Origin: an uncultured Bacteroides sp.
GTDB taxonomy: Bacteria > Bacteroidota > Bacteroidia > Bacteroidales > Bacteroidaceae
NCBI GenBank assembly: GCA_949285025.1
Contig: CASDXG010000105.1
Location: 1-54,420 of the forward strand
Direction of reading: 5' to 3'
DNA: 54,420 bases
The position numbers and the translations under genes were made by a program. The notes beneath the pieces are model-generated. The model was not told where the DNA came from. It did no database searches and saw only the letters and a list, made by a program, of their open reading frames with translations. Below, in pieces: positions 36,109-45,513 of the stretch. The first letter of the stretch is position 1, and every line of letters begins with the position of its first letter.

Positions 36109-38379
36109 ATGGAAGATGAAAAACTAACGCAAGAACAGATTGACGAAAAGATGATAAACGATGCTTTTCAAGAATTACTAGACCGATACCTGGAAAGCAA
36201 GCATCGTAAAAAAGTTGAAATAATAACAAAAGCATTTCATTTCGCCAAACAAGCTCATAAGGGAGTAAGAAGACGTTCAGGAGAGCCGTATATCTTACAC
36301 CCCATTGCCGTTGCGCGCATTGCCTGCTGCGAAATCGGTTTAGGCTCAACGTCCATCTGTTCCGCTCTTCTCCATGACATCGTTGAAGATACAGACTATA
36401 CAGTTGAAGACATTGAAAACCTATTCGGCCCCAAAATAGCACAAATAGTAGACGGACTGACCAAAATTTCAGGAGGAATTTTCGGCGACCGTGCATCAGC
36501 CCAAGCTGAGAATTTCAAGAAACTCCTTCTTACCATGAATGACGACATTCGCGTCATTCTCATAAAAATCGCGGACCGCTTGCATAACATGCGCACCTTA
36601 GGTTCAATGTTACCAAGCAAACAATATAAAATAGCTGGAGAAACATTATACATTTATGCACCTTTGGCTAACCGCTTAGGATTAAACCGTATAAAGACCG
36701 AATTAGAAGATCTGAGTTTCAAGTACGAACATCCGGAAGCGTACGCAAAAATTGAAGAAAAGCTCCGCGCAACCCAAGCAGAACGTACGCAGGTTTTCGA
36801 GAAATTCACAGCCCCCATCCGTGCCCAACTGGATAAAATGGGATTGCCTTACAGAATCATTGCAAGAATAAAATCGCCTTATTCCATTTGGAACAAGATG
36901 CAATCCAAACATATCAGTTTCGAAGAAATATATGATATCCTGGCAGTACGTATCATCTTTACCCCACGCAATGAAGATGAGGAACTAAACGACTGCTTCA
37001 ATATATATGTATCCATATGCAAAATATACAAGCCACACCCCGACCGTCTCCGCGACTGGGTAAGCCATCCAAAGGCCAATGGATACCAAGCACTGCACGT
37101 CACTCTCATGAGCAATGAAGGACAGTGGATAGAAGTCCAGATAAGAAGCGAACGGATGAACGATGTGGCCGAACAGGGATTTGCCGCTCATTGGAAATAC
37201 AAGGCCGGCAACGAAGGCGAAGATGAAGGCGAACTTAATAAATGGCTAAAAACCATTAAAGAAATCTTGGACGACCCGCAACCGAATGCTCTCGATTTTC
37301 TCAACACCTTAAAAATGAGTCTTTACGCATCCGAGATATTCGTCTTTACACCGAAAGGGGAAATTAAGACAATGCCGCAGAATTGTACCGCACTTGACTT
37401 CGCATTCTCCATCCACACTTTCTTAGGGAGCCATTGCATCGGAGCTAAAGTGAACCACAAACTTGTCCCGTTAAGCTACAAACTAAAAAGCGGAGATCAA
37501 GTTGAAATCCTGACCTCTAAATCACAAAAGGTACAACCGACATGGTTAAACTTTGCAACAACCGCAAAAGCAAAAGCCAAGATTCAGGCAATATTAAAAC
37601 GGGAACGTAAAGAACAACAACAAAGCGGAGAGGATATTTTATCGGAATTCTTCAAACAAGAAAATATCGAATATAATGATGAAAACATCAAAAAACTCTG
37701 CAACTTACATAATTTAAAAACCCCAGAAGAACTAATGGTTCAACTCGGGCAGAAAGTAATTTTCTTAAGCGATGCCGACCGAAACGAACTGAAAGAGCGG
37801 CCAACAACAACAAGCTGGAAGAAATACATCTCATTCGCGTTCGGTGGAAGCAAACAAAAAACGGGAGAAAAAAGCGGGAACACCCTCCCCATGCAAATAG
37901 ACAATAAGGAAATAATTAAACTGACACCGGATGCCATACAAAAGAATTATATCATCGCCGACTGCTGTAAACCTATTCCCGGTGACGATGTGTTAGGATA
38001 CATTGATGACAATAACCGCATCATCATACATAAACGCCAATGCCCGATTGCCACACAATTGAAAACAAGTTTCGGGAATCGTCTGTTGGCCGTAAAATGG
38101 GAAACGGGAAAAGCTTTAAGTGTCCCGGTAAATGTCTATATAAAAGGGATTGATGACATAGGAGTTTTAAATAAAGTCACAGAAATCATCTCACAACAAC
38201 TGAACGTGAATATCCGGAAACTGGCTGTGGAATCAAATGATGGTATATTCGAAGGACGCATACAACTGTTTGTACACGACGTTGACGATGTAAATACCAT
38301 CTGCAACAAATTAAAAAAGATAGACAATATCAAACGGGTGACCCGCATAGAAAACTTCAACGATGCAAGTGCAGATTAA
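36109..38379 (+). CDS. rsh: Bifunctional (p)ppGpp synthetase/hydrolase RelA/SpoT (Rsh)
   Basis: Controls the stringent response by making and breaking (p)ppGpp. 756 aa in the long Rsh layout: HD hydrolase domain (RRSGEPYILHP 55-65, HD at 89-90 in ALLHDIVEDTD), synthetase domain (about 240-350, with YDILAVRIIF and NGYQALHV), TGS domain (about 400-465), helical region and a C-terminal ACT domain (about 680-752). The intact HD motif argues for hydrolase as well as synthetase activity. It has its own promoter and no terminator that I can see. Confidence 0.95.
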   Translation: MEDEKLTQEQIDEKMINDAFQELLDRYLESKHRKKVEIITKAFHFAKQAHKGVRRRSGEPYILHPIAVARIACCEIGLGSTSICSALLHDIVEDTDYTVEDIENLFGPKIAQIVDGLTKISGGIFGDRASAQAENFKKLLLTMNDDIRVILIKIADRLHNMRTLGSMLPSKQYKIAGETLYIYAPLANRLGLNRIKTELEDLSFKYEHPEAYAKIEEKLRATQAERTQVFEKFTAPIRAQLDKMGLPYRIIARIKSPYSIWNKMQSKHISFEEIYDILAVRIIFTPRNEDEELNDCFNIYVSICKIYKPHPDRLRDWVSHPKANGYQALHVTLMSNEGQWIEVQIRSERMNDVAEQGFAAHWKYKAGNEGEDEGELNKWLKTIKEILDDPQPNALDFLNTLKMSLYASEIFVFTPKGEIKTMPQNCTALDFAFSIHTFLGSHCIGAKVNHKLVPLSYKLKSGDQVEILTSKSQKVQPTWLNFATTAKAKAKIQAILKRERKEQQQSGEDILSEFFKQENIEYNDENIKKLCNLHNLKTPEELMVQLGQKVIFLSDADRNELKERPTTTSWKKYISFAFGGSKQKTGEKSGNTLPMQIDNKEIIKLTPDAIQKNYIIADCCKPIPGDDVLGYIDDNNRIIIHKRQCPIATQLKTSFGNRLLAVKWETGKALSVPVNVYIKGIDDIGVLNKVTEIISQQLNVNIRKLAVESNDGIFEGRIQLFVHDVDDVNTICNKLKKIDNIKRVTRIENFNDASAD

Positions 38380-38571
38380 TACAAATATCCCGCCACATAC
38401 AATCCCATTCACACATACTGAAACCATTTTCCACGCAAAAAAGATATCCCTAAACGATTGTAATGCCACAAACGCCCACGCTTTTTAAATAAACATATTC
38501 GAAATTTACAGATGATTTATAAGAAAAAGTCGTCTAAATATCCCTATCTACGCAAAAGGGAATAAAAACAA

Positions 38572-38603
38572 TTGCCGTTTCTCACAATATTTTCCTACAT
38601 TTG
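38572..38603 (+). promoter_or_regulatory. Promoter of the PLD-family gene
   Basis: -33 TTG (38572-38574), 21-base spacer, -7 TACATTTG (38596-38603), 22 bases before ATG 38626. The remaining gap from 38380 is AT-rich with no other feature recognised. Confidence 0.7.
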
Positions 38604-38625
38604 TCTTGGTAAAAACTAAACTTCC

Positions 38626-39921
38626 ATGCTCAGCAAAGGCCGACATCTATTGTATGTTTTTTATATTCTATTGGCATTAGCTTGCACATCTTGCCGCGTG
38701 CAACGCATCGCTGTGTCTACACTTCAAGGAGATAATCCCTGCGCTTCCGACAGCCTATTTGCCCGGTATCTGCATAAAACATCAATACCTATTACCCAAA
38801 ACAATGAAGTGTTCTTACTAAAAAGCGGGCGGGAAAAATTCAATCACTTATTCAGCGACATAGAAAAATCCAGACATCATGTCCACTTAGAATATTTTAA
38901 TTTCCGGAATGATTCCATTGCACGAGAATTGTTTACACATCTTATCGGTAAGACTGCAGAAGGAATAAAAGTACGCGCCCTTTTCGATGCCTTCGGAAAC
39001 ATGTCAAACAATCAGCCTTTGCGGAAAGAACATCTTGACACCTTACGCAAGAGAAAGATAGAAATCGAGACATTCGATCCCATCAAATTCCCTTATGTAA
39101 ACCATATATGGAGCCGAGACCACCAGAAAATAGTTGTCATCGACGGAACTGTCGGCTACACAGGAGGAATGAACATCGCAGACTATTACATAAACGGACT
39201 GCCCGAAATCGGTGAATGGCGAGACATGCACATCCGGATAAAAGGCCCTGCCGTAGAAAAGCTGCAGGAAGCTTTCCTCTACTCATGGAATAAAGAGACC
39301 AAACAACAGCTATACGAAAAAGAATTCTTCCCATACACCAATGACTCAATCCGTTCCATCAAAACAAACGGTAAGGCACAAGTAGCCATCATAGAACGGA
39401 TTCCTAAAAAAGCTCCGGCATCTATCCGGCATGCCTACATCGCGGCAATAGATGCGGCACAACGCAAAATCCAAATAATCAACCCTTATTTTACCCCAAC
39501 ATCCAGCATCAAAAAAGCAATAAAACGGGCCATAAAACGTGGAGTAAGGGTAGAAATCATGATTCCCGGCAAGTCTGACATCCCTTTTACCCCCGATGCC
39601 GCTCTTTATACCGCCAACAAACTAAGAAAAAAAGGAGCTCATATTTATATTTACAATGGAGGTTTCCACCACTCAAAAGTCATGATGATAGACGATCGCT
39701 TCTGTACTGTGGGAAGTACAAACCTAAACAGTCGGAGTCTGCGCTACGACTATGAAATAAACGCCTTTATCTTTGACCTGCCGATTACCGCCGAATTAAA
39801 TGAAATATTTACAAACGACAAACAAAACAGCACGGTCCTTACCAAAGAAGCCTACAAAGACCGTTCAATATGGAAACGTTTTGTAAGCTGGTTCGCGCAT
39901 CTTTTCACCCCGGTTCTTTAA
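38626..39921 (+). CDS. Phospholipase D-family protein (cardiolipin synthase-like)
   Basis: A 431-aa enzyme with two HKD motifs: HQKIVVIDG (from about 166) with GGMNIADYY after it, and HHSKVMMIDD (from about 348) with GSTNLNSRSL after it. This is the cardiolipin synthase pattern, which joins two phosphatidylglycerol molecules. Unlike classical ClsA it has a single N-terminal hydrophobic segment ending in Cys-rich ALACTSC, so it may be a secreted or lipid-anchored form; the lipobox is a poor match. Other PLD activities are possible. Confidence 0.85.
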   Translation: MLSKGRHLLYVFYILLALACTSCRVQRIAVSTLQGDNPCASDSLFARYLHKTSIPITQNNEVFLLKSGREKFNHLFSDIEKSRHHVHLEYFNFRNDSIARELFTHLIGKTAEGIKVRALFDAFGNMSNNQPLRKEHLDTLRKRKIEIETFDPIKFPYVNHIWSRDHQKIVVIDGTVGYTGGMNIADYYINGLPEIGEWRDMHIRIKGPAVEKLQEAFLYSWNKETKQQLYEKEFFPYTNDSIRSIKTNGKAQVAIIERIPKKAPASIRHAYIAAIDAAQRKIQIINPYFTPTSSIKKAIKRAIKRGVRVEIMIPGKSDIPFTPDAALYTANKLRKKGAHIYIYNGGFHHSKVMMIDDRFCTVGSTNLNSRSLRYDYEINAFIFDLPITAELNEIFTNDKQNSTVLTKEAYKDRSIWKRFVSWFAHLFTPVL

Positions 39922-39939
39922 GAAATACAATATTTTTCT

Positions 39940-39947
39940 TACTTTTG
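39940..39947 (+). promoter_or_regulatory. metF-holB promoter -7 box
   Basis: TACTTTTG fits TAnnTTTG, 43 bases before ATG 39990. The leader is too short for a SAM riboswitch. Confidence 0.5.
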
Positions 39948-39989
39948 TAACATCTGTAATATTACATTAAGCACCTTAGAACAAAAGCA

Positions 39990-40943
39990 ATGAAAATAAT
40001 AGATTTAATAAAATCGACAGATAAAACCGCTTTTTCGTTTGAAATACTTCCCCCTCTAAAAGGAACAAGCATTGAAAAAGTTTATCAGGCCATCGATACA
40101 TTGCAAGAATTTAATCCGCAATACATAAATATCACAACACATCGCAGTGAATATGTATATAAGGAATTAGGGAACGGACTCTTCCAACGGAACCGTATAC
40201 GCCGCCGGCCCGGAACTGTTGCCATTGCATCTGCCATACAAAATAAATACAATATCACAGTCGTTCCCCATATGCTTTGCAGCGGCTTCTCCAAAGAAGA
40301 TACCGAATATATGCTGCTCGATTTGCAATTTCTCGGCATTACAGACCTGCTTGTCTTACGGGGAGATAAGGCAAAACACGAACGGAATTTCGTACCTGAA
40401 CCCTCAGGACACAGCCATGCATTGGAACTTGAACAACAAATCAACGACTTCAACAACGGAATCTTCATTGACGGCTCTTCCGCACAGCCGCCACAAAAGA
40501 AATTCAGCTACGGCGTTGCCTGCTACCCGGAAAAGCACGAAGAATCGCCCAACATGGAACAAGACATCTATTGGCTGAAGAAAAAAATAGAAACAGGAGC
40601 CGAATATGCAGTTACTCAACTGTTTTACGACAATAACAAGTACTTCAGCTATATAGAACGTTTACGCAAAAACGGTATAAACATACCTATCATTCCCGGC
40701 ATAAAACCACTGTCTAAGTTATCGCAACTCACCGTCATCCCAAGAACTTTCAATGTAGATTTGCCACAGGAACTTGCAACAGAGATTATGAAATGCAAGA
40801 CAGACGAGGAAGTTCATGCAGTAGGAACAGAATGGTGTATCAATCAATGCCGCGAATTAATTGCACATGGCGTTCCAAGCATTCATTTTTATACCGCTAA
40901 TGCCGTAGATAGCGTAAAAGAAGTTGCTAAAGCAATATTTTAA
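39990..40943 (+). CDS. metF: 5,10-methylenetetrahydrofolate reductase
   Basis: Flavoenzyme that reduces methylene-THF to methyl-THF for methionine synthesis. 317 aa TIM barrel; AFSFEILPPLKG with the catalytic Glu, INITTHRSEY, LVLRGDKAKHE, GVACYPEKHEE and AVTQLFYDN are the MetF motifs. Length is as expected for a bacterial enzyme without regulatory domain. holB follows after 17 bases. Confidence 0.95.
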   Translation: MKIIDLIKSTDKTAFSFEILPPLKGTSIEKVYQAIDTLQEFNPQYINITTHRSEYVYKELGNGLFQRNRIRRRPGTVAIASAIQNKYNITVVPHMLCSGFSKEDTEYMLLDLQFLGITDLLVLRGDKAKHERNFVPEPSGHSHALELEQQINDFNNGIFIDGSSAQPPQKKFSYGVACYPEKHEESPNMEQDIYWLKKKIETGAEYAVTQLFYDNNKYFSYIERLRKNGINIPIIPGIKPLSKLSQLTVIPRTFNVDLPQELATEIMKCKTDEEVHAVGTEWCINQCRELIAHGVPSIHFYTANAVDSVKEVAKAIF

Positions 40944-40960
40944 ACAGAACAATATTTCAT

Positions 40961-42088
40961 ATGTTTTTCAGGGATATTATTGGACAAGACAACATAAAAA
41001 AGCACTTGATAAACCAAATCAAAGCAGGGAAAATTCCCCATGCACTATTAATATGCGGGAAAAACGGGACAGGGAAACTGCCGTTAGCCTTAGCTTGTGC
41101 CCGCTATTTATCTTGCCAGAATCCTCAGGAACATGACGCATGCGGCACGTGCCCTTCATGCATAAAAATGAACAAATTTATCCATCCCGATGTACATTTT
41201 ATATACCCCATCATCAAAAAAAAATCAGGGAAAGACACTCTTTGCGCTGAATATCTCCCGGCATGGCGGGAACAGCTGCTGGAATCTCCATATTTCAATA
41301 TTGAACAATGGCTGAAAAAAATAGGAGCAGAGAACCAGCAGGCGCAAATCTTTGTAAGAGAAAGTGAAGAAATCACGACAAAATTATCATTGAAATCGTC
41401 ACAGGGAGGATACAAAATTGTAATCATCTGGCTGCCGGAAAAAATGAATTCGGAATGCTCCAACAAACTGCTCAAGCTATTGGAAGAGCCACCTCAACAG
41501 ACAATTTTTTTACTTGTTTCCGAAGAACCGGAAAGTTTGCTCCCTACCATTCTGAGCAGGACGCAAAGACTTACGCTACCACCCATTGAAGAATCGGAAA
41601 TAGCAAAAGTATTAATAGAAAAATATCTGCTGGTACCGACAGATGCCAGCGACATTGCACGCCTCTCCGGAGGCAGTTTTATTCAAGCAATTGACAACAT
41701 ACGCTTGGGAGAAGAAGAAAAACTGTTTTTTGATCTTTTCGTTTCTCTGATGCGGTTGTCATATCAACGAAAAATAAAAGACATGAAGATGTGGAGTGAA
41801 CATGTTGCAGAACTTGGACGTGAAAGACAAAAAAGTTTCTTGATTTACTGCCAACGCATGGTACGGGAAAACTTCATTCTCAACTTTCATACACCGCAAA
41901 TGAACTATATGAACGAACAAGAACGAAAATTTTCCTCTCGCTTTGCCCCGTTTGTCAATGAGAAAAATATCCTAAACATAACAAAAGAGTTGGAAGAAGC
42001 GCAAGTCCATGTGGAGCAAAATGTAAATCCGAAAATGATTTTTTTCGATCTTTCACTAAAAATGATTGTCCAACTAAAAAATAACTAA
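40961..42088 (+). CDS. holB: DNA polymerase III subunit delta'
   Basis: Clamp-loader subunit. 375 aa: IIGQDNIKKHL, a P-loop-like GKNGTGKL (33-40) and a zinc-binding set Cys52, Cys61, Cys64, Cys67 (CGTCPSC), then LLKLLEEPP and the SRTQRL arginine-finger-like motif. AAA domains of this kind distinguish delta' from gamma/tau, which are longer. Cotranscribed with metF; downstream is ricT. Confidence 0.92.
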   Translation: MFFRDIIGQDNIKKHLINQIKAGKIPHALLICGKNGTGKLPLALACARYLSCQNPQEHDACGTCPSCIKMNKFIHPDVHFIYPIIKKKSGKDTLCAEYLPAWREQLLESPYFNIEQWLKKIGAENQQAQIFVRESEEITTKLSLKSSQGGYKIVIIWLPEKMNSECSNKLLKLLEEPPQQTIFLLVSEEPESLLPTILSRTQRLTLPPIEESEIAKVLIEKYLLVPTDASDIARLSGGSFIQAIDNIRLGEEEKLFFDLFVSLMRLSYQRKIKDMKMWSEHVAELGRERQKSFLIYCQRMVRENFILNFHTPQMNYMNEQERKFSSRFAPFVNEKNILNITKELEEAQVHVEQNVNPKMIFFDLSLKMIVQLKNN

Positions 42089-42154
42089 CCGAATCCTATA
42101 ACATAAGTGTCATATTCCCAATTGGGAACACTACATAAAATTTACAGAAAGACA

Positions 42155-43516
42155 ATGAATAAATTCATATTAAAAAACGGAAGCGGCTCTCTTTGTCCTA
42201 AAAGCTGCGGAAGACAAGACAATAAACTGAACACATACGACTGGTTAGCCGACATACCCAATAACGACGAAATACAAGACATGGTCGAAATCCAGTTTAA
42301 AAATACCCGTAAAGGTTATTACAAAAACAGCAATAAGCTCAAGTTGGAAAAAGGCGATATCGTTGCGGTAGAAGCAAATCCCGGACATGATATCGGGACA
42401 GTTACTCTCACAGGTCAGCTCGTTCCACTACAAATGCGGAAAGCAAATTTAAAACCGGATGCAGAAATCAGACGAATCTATCGTAAAGCCAAACCGGTAG
42501 ACTTGGAAAAATACGAAGAAGCCAAAGCGAAAGAACATGAAACAATGATACGCTCGCGAAAAATTGCAGCCGATCTTGGACTACAAATGAAAATCGGAGA
42601 CGTAGAATATCAAGGGGACGGAAACAAAGCCATATTTTATTATATCGCAGACGAAAGGGTCGATTTCCGTCAACTTATCAAAGTTTTAGCTGAAAATTTC
42701 CGGGTACGCATCGAAATGAAGCAAATCGGTGCCAGACAAGAAGCCGGGCGCATCGGAGGTATTGGACCTTGCGGCAGAGAATTATGCTGCGCCACATGGA
42801 TGACCAACTTCGTTTCCGTATCAACCAGTGCAGCCCGTTATCAGGATATTTCACTGAATCCTCAAAAACTCGCAGGGCAATGTGCTAAACTAAAATGCTG
42901 TCTTAACTACGAAGTCGACGCCTATGTAGAATGCCAGAAACGGCTACCTAGCAAAGAAATCCCGTTAGAGACGTTAGATTCAACCTATTACTTTTTCAAG
43001 GCTGATATATTAAAAGGACAAATCACCTACTCCACCGATAAAAATTTCTTAGCCAATGAGGTTATAATCTCTGCAAAAAGAGCGTTCGAAATCATCAGCC
43101 TTAACAAAAAAGGCGAAAAACCGGAGAAACTACAAAGCGATGGAAATAAAGAGAAAGAGCGGTCTAAAGATTTATTGGAACAAGAAAGTGTAACACGTTT
43201 CGACAAAACAAAAAGCGGAAAGAACAAAAGGAAAAAGAAAAAAGAACAGAATATTTCTCCCGATTCTTCTCCCGCAAATATGCAAAAGCCTCCACGTATT
43301 GAAAAAAACATCCCGACACAAGAGCAAAAAGATGCAGAGCTTTCCAATGAGACAAAACATAATACTGTTGTAGCCAACGCCAAACATGAAGATCTTAACA
43401 GGAAACCCAAAAACAACCGGAACCGAAATCAGAACAATCGCCGGTCGCAGACAAAAAGGGAAAACAAACAACAGCCCAATGAACAAAATCAGAATCCCTC
43501 TGATATACAGGCATAA
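42155..43516 (+). CDS. ricT: PSP1-domain protein RicT (YaaT)
   Basis: A 453-aa protein with a PSP1 domain (about 40-130) and two cysteine clusters, CGRELCC (about 206-212) and CAKLKCC (about 243-249), the Fe-S ligands of RicT/YaaT that in Bacillus supports RNA maturation. The last 130 residues are a Lys/Asn/Gln-rich disordered tail, much longer than in Bacillus. ATG 42155 gives the usual N-terminus; a GTG 48 bases earlier is less likely. Its 3' end overlaps the gldH start by 38 bases. Confidence 0.88.
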   Translation: MNKFILKNGSGSLCPKSCGRQDNKLNTYDWLADIPNNDEIQDMVEIQFKNTRKGYYKNSNKLKLEKGDIVAVEANPGHDIGTVTLTGQLVPLQMRKANLKPDAEIRRIYRKAKPVDLEKYEEAKAKEHETMIRSRKIAADLGLQMKIGDVEYQGDGNKAIFYYIADERVDFRQLIKVLAENFRVRIEMKQIGARQEAGRIGGIGPCGRELCCATWMTNFVSVSTSAARYQDISLNPQKLAGQCAKLKCCLNYEVDAYVECQKRLPSKEIPLETLDSTYYFFKADILKGQITYSTDKNFLANEVIISAKRAFEIISLNKKGEKPEKLQSDGNKEKERSKDLLEQESVTRFDKTKSGKNKRKKKKEQNISPDSSPANMQKPPRIEKNIPTQEQKDAELSNETKHNTVVANAKHEDLNRKPKNNRNRNQNNRRSQTKRENKQQPNEQNQNPSDIQA

Positions 43517-43985
43517 CTGGCTTTTACTGTTGTACTGTTCTATTGCTTTCACGCTGGCAGGATGTGAAAACGAGACCAAGTATTATAGATATTGTCCTAC
43601 ATCTAAAGAAGGATGGCTGAGACAAGACACCCTCCGATTCCCGTTTCCCGAAGATCTACCAAACGGAATATACGAAATAGAAATCGGATTAAGAAACGAA
43701 AATGCATACCGCTATCGAGACATTTGGTTAAGCGTATCGCAAAACATTCAGGACAGTTTGCAATATAAGACCGATACATTTCATATTTATCTCGCTGATG
43801 AAACCGGGAAATGGCATGATGGAGATAATATCGGGAACCTACACCAGCATGTTTTCAACAGTGGAAAAATTTACAATATAACCCAAAGCCATAGGAAATG
43901 CAGCTTTAAAATAGCGCATATCATGAGCGACAATCCTCTGAAAGGTATCCGTGACTTAGGGATAAGACTTATAAAGAAACAATAA
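43479..43985 (+). CDS. gldH: Gliding-motility-type lipoprotein GldH
   Basis: A 168-aa lipoprotein of the GldH family, essential for gliding in Flavobacterium but kept in non-gliding Bacteroidales, where its job is unclear. From ATG 43479 the signal ends in the lipobox LAGC with Cys29. The mature domain has LRFPFPEDLPNGIYEIEIGLR and a second beta half ending HIMSDNPLKGIRDLGIRL. The start lies 38 bases inside ricT, so it is probably translationally coupled. A strong terminator follows. Confidence 0.9.
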   Translation: MNKIRIPLIYRHNWLLLLYCSIAFTLAGCENETKYYRYCPTSKEGWLRQDTLRFPFPEDLPNGIYEIEIGLRNENAYRYRDIWLSVSQNIQDSLQYKTDTFHIYLADETGKWHDGDNIGNLHQHVFNSGKIYNITQSHRKCSFKIAHIMSDNPLKGIRDLGIRLIKKQ

Positions 43986-44021
43986 AAATGAAGGCAGATG
44001 TAAACATCTGCCTTCATTTTT
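43984..44021. terminator. Bidirectional terminator between gldH and pepD
   Basis: A near-perfect 18-bp stem (AAAAATGAAGGCAGATGT paired with ACATCTGCCTTCATTTTT) with a 2-base loop and A/T runs on both sides. It serves the converging gldH and pepD transcripts. Confidence 0.93.
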
Positions 44022-44055
44022 ATCAAATACACATACTTCCATCTCGCCAAAAGTC

Positions 44056-45513
44056 TTATTTCATCGGTGTATTTTCCAACGTTGTGATTAAAAATTCATA
44101 GAATTTCTTTACTGAAGGAATAAGGCACCTTTCCTCCGGTGTATGCGGGTACTGTAATGTGGGACCGAACGAAATCATATCCAATCCCGGAACAATCGAG
44201 CCAATAATACCGCATTCCAATCCGGCATGAATTACTTTCACTTCCGGTTCTGTCCCAAACTGTTTCTTATAAGACGCCTTCATCGCGTGTAAGATAGGCG
44301 AATTAACATCCGGATCCCAACCGGAATAACTGCCGGAACGCTCTACGTGCATGCCTGCCATAGAAAAACAACTTTCAATAGATGTATTACGATAGTCCTT
44401 CATCGATTCCCGTGAACTACGAGTAAGAACCTTTATTTCAGCCTTTCCACCGCCGATCTCTACAATCGCCAGATTCGAAGAAGTTTCCACCGTGTCGGGA
44501 ATCGTCGGTATAAAACGTTCCACACCGTCAGGACAAGCATATATTGCATCCACCAAATTATCCCGAATCTCCTCCGGAACCATATAATCAGGTAAATCAA
44601 TCCGTTCGGCAGTAAAAGTAAGATTATCTTCTATCGTTGCGTACTCATCTTGCCAAACCTGTTGACATTCTCCGACAAATGCCAAAACATCATCTACCTC
44701 TTCCGCAGGTATTGTGATAATCGCTTCACATTCCCGAGGTATCGCATTACGCATATTCCCTCCTTTCCACGAAACAAGACATGCCTCATCGTAAGCAATC
44801 ACCTGATTCATGAAACGTGCCATCAATTTATTCGCATTGGCATGCCCCCATCCTATCTGAATGCCCGAATGACCGCCACGCAAACCCTTAAGCGTAATTT
44901 TCAGAGCGACATCATCCGGGTCGGTATTCTCTTCTTTATATTCTAAAGTGGCTGTCAAATCTTCTCCACCTGCACAGCCGATATATAGTTCTCCTTCCTC
45001 TTCAGAATCCAGATTCAATAAGATATCTCCTTCTATCGTACCGGGTTTCAATCCGAATGCACCATACATTCCGGTCTCTTCATCGGCAGTAATCAAAGCG
45101 ACCAACGGACCGTGCTTTAGATTCTTGTCCTCCATCACAGCCATAATTGCCGCTACTCCCATTCCGTCATCCGAACCAAGCGTTGTACCTTTCGCCTTCA
45201 CCCATTCTCCGTCTACATAGGCGTGAATCGGATCGGTTTCAAAATTATGCTCCGTTTCTTTTGTCTTTTGCGGAACCATATCCATATGTGCCTGCAAAAT
45301 CACCGTTTTCCGGTTTTCCATACCTGCAGATGCAGGCTTACGATAAATAATGTTTCCGGCATCGTCCTGCAACGTTTCCACCCCCACACGCTTCCCAAAA
45401 TCGAGCAAGAATGCCTGAATTTTCTTTAAAGAGCCTGAAGGACGAGGAATTTGAGTCAAAGAATAGAAATGCTTCCACACATTCTGTGGAGCCAAAGAAA
45501 GAATTTCATTCAT
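44056..45513 (-). CDS. pepD: Aminoacyl-histidine dipeptidase (peptidase D)
   Basis: M20-family zinc dipeptidase that hydrolyses Xaa-His dipeptides. From ATG 45513 it is 485 aa, the normal PepD length. Motifs: HMDMVPQ (His-x-Asp), GSDDGMGVAAIMA, TADEETGMYGAFG with the general-base Glu, and the late HAGLECGIIGS. The 55 extra in-frame codons upstream lie inside the flippase gene and are rejected. ATGA overlap with that gene (45510-45513) implies coupling. Confidence 0.93.
   Translation of the reverse strand: MNEILSLAPQNVWKHFYSLTQIPRPSGSLKKIQAFLLDFGKRVGVETLQDDAGNIIYRKPASAGMENRKTVILQAHMDMVPQKTKETEHNFETDPIHAYVDGEWVKAKGTTLGSDDGMGVAAIMAVMEDKNLKHGPLVALITADEETGMYGAFGLKPGTIEGDILLNLDSEEEGELYIGCAGGEDLTATLEYKEENTDPDDVALKITLKGLRGGHSGIQIGWGHANANKLMARFMNQVIAYDEACLVSWKGGNMRNAIPRECEAIITIPAEEVDDVLAFVGECQQVWQDEYATIEDNLTFTAERIDLPDYMVPEEIRDNLVDAIYACPDGVERFIPTIPDTVETSSNLAIVEIGGGKAEIKVLTRSSRESMKDYRNTSIESCFSMAGMHVERSGSYSGWDPDVNSPILHAMKASYKKQFGTEPEVKVIHAGLECGIIGSIVPGLDMISFGPTLQYPHTPEERCLIPSVKKFYEFLITTLENTPMK

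Noticed and set aside
39922-39989. SAM riboswitch before metF
   Set aside because: The gap is only 68 bases and holds a promoter box; no riboswitch fold seen.
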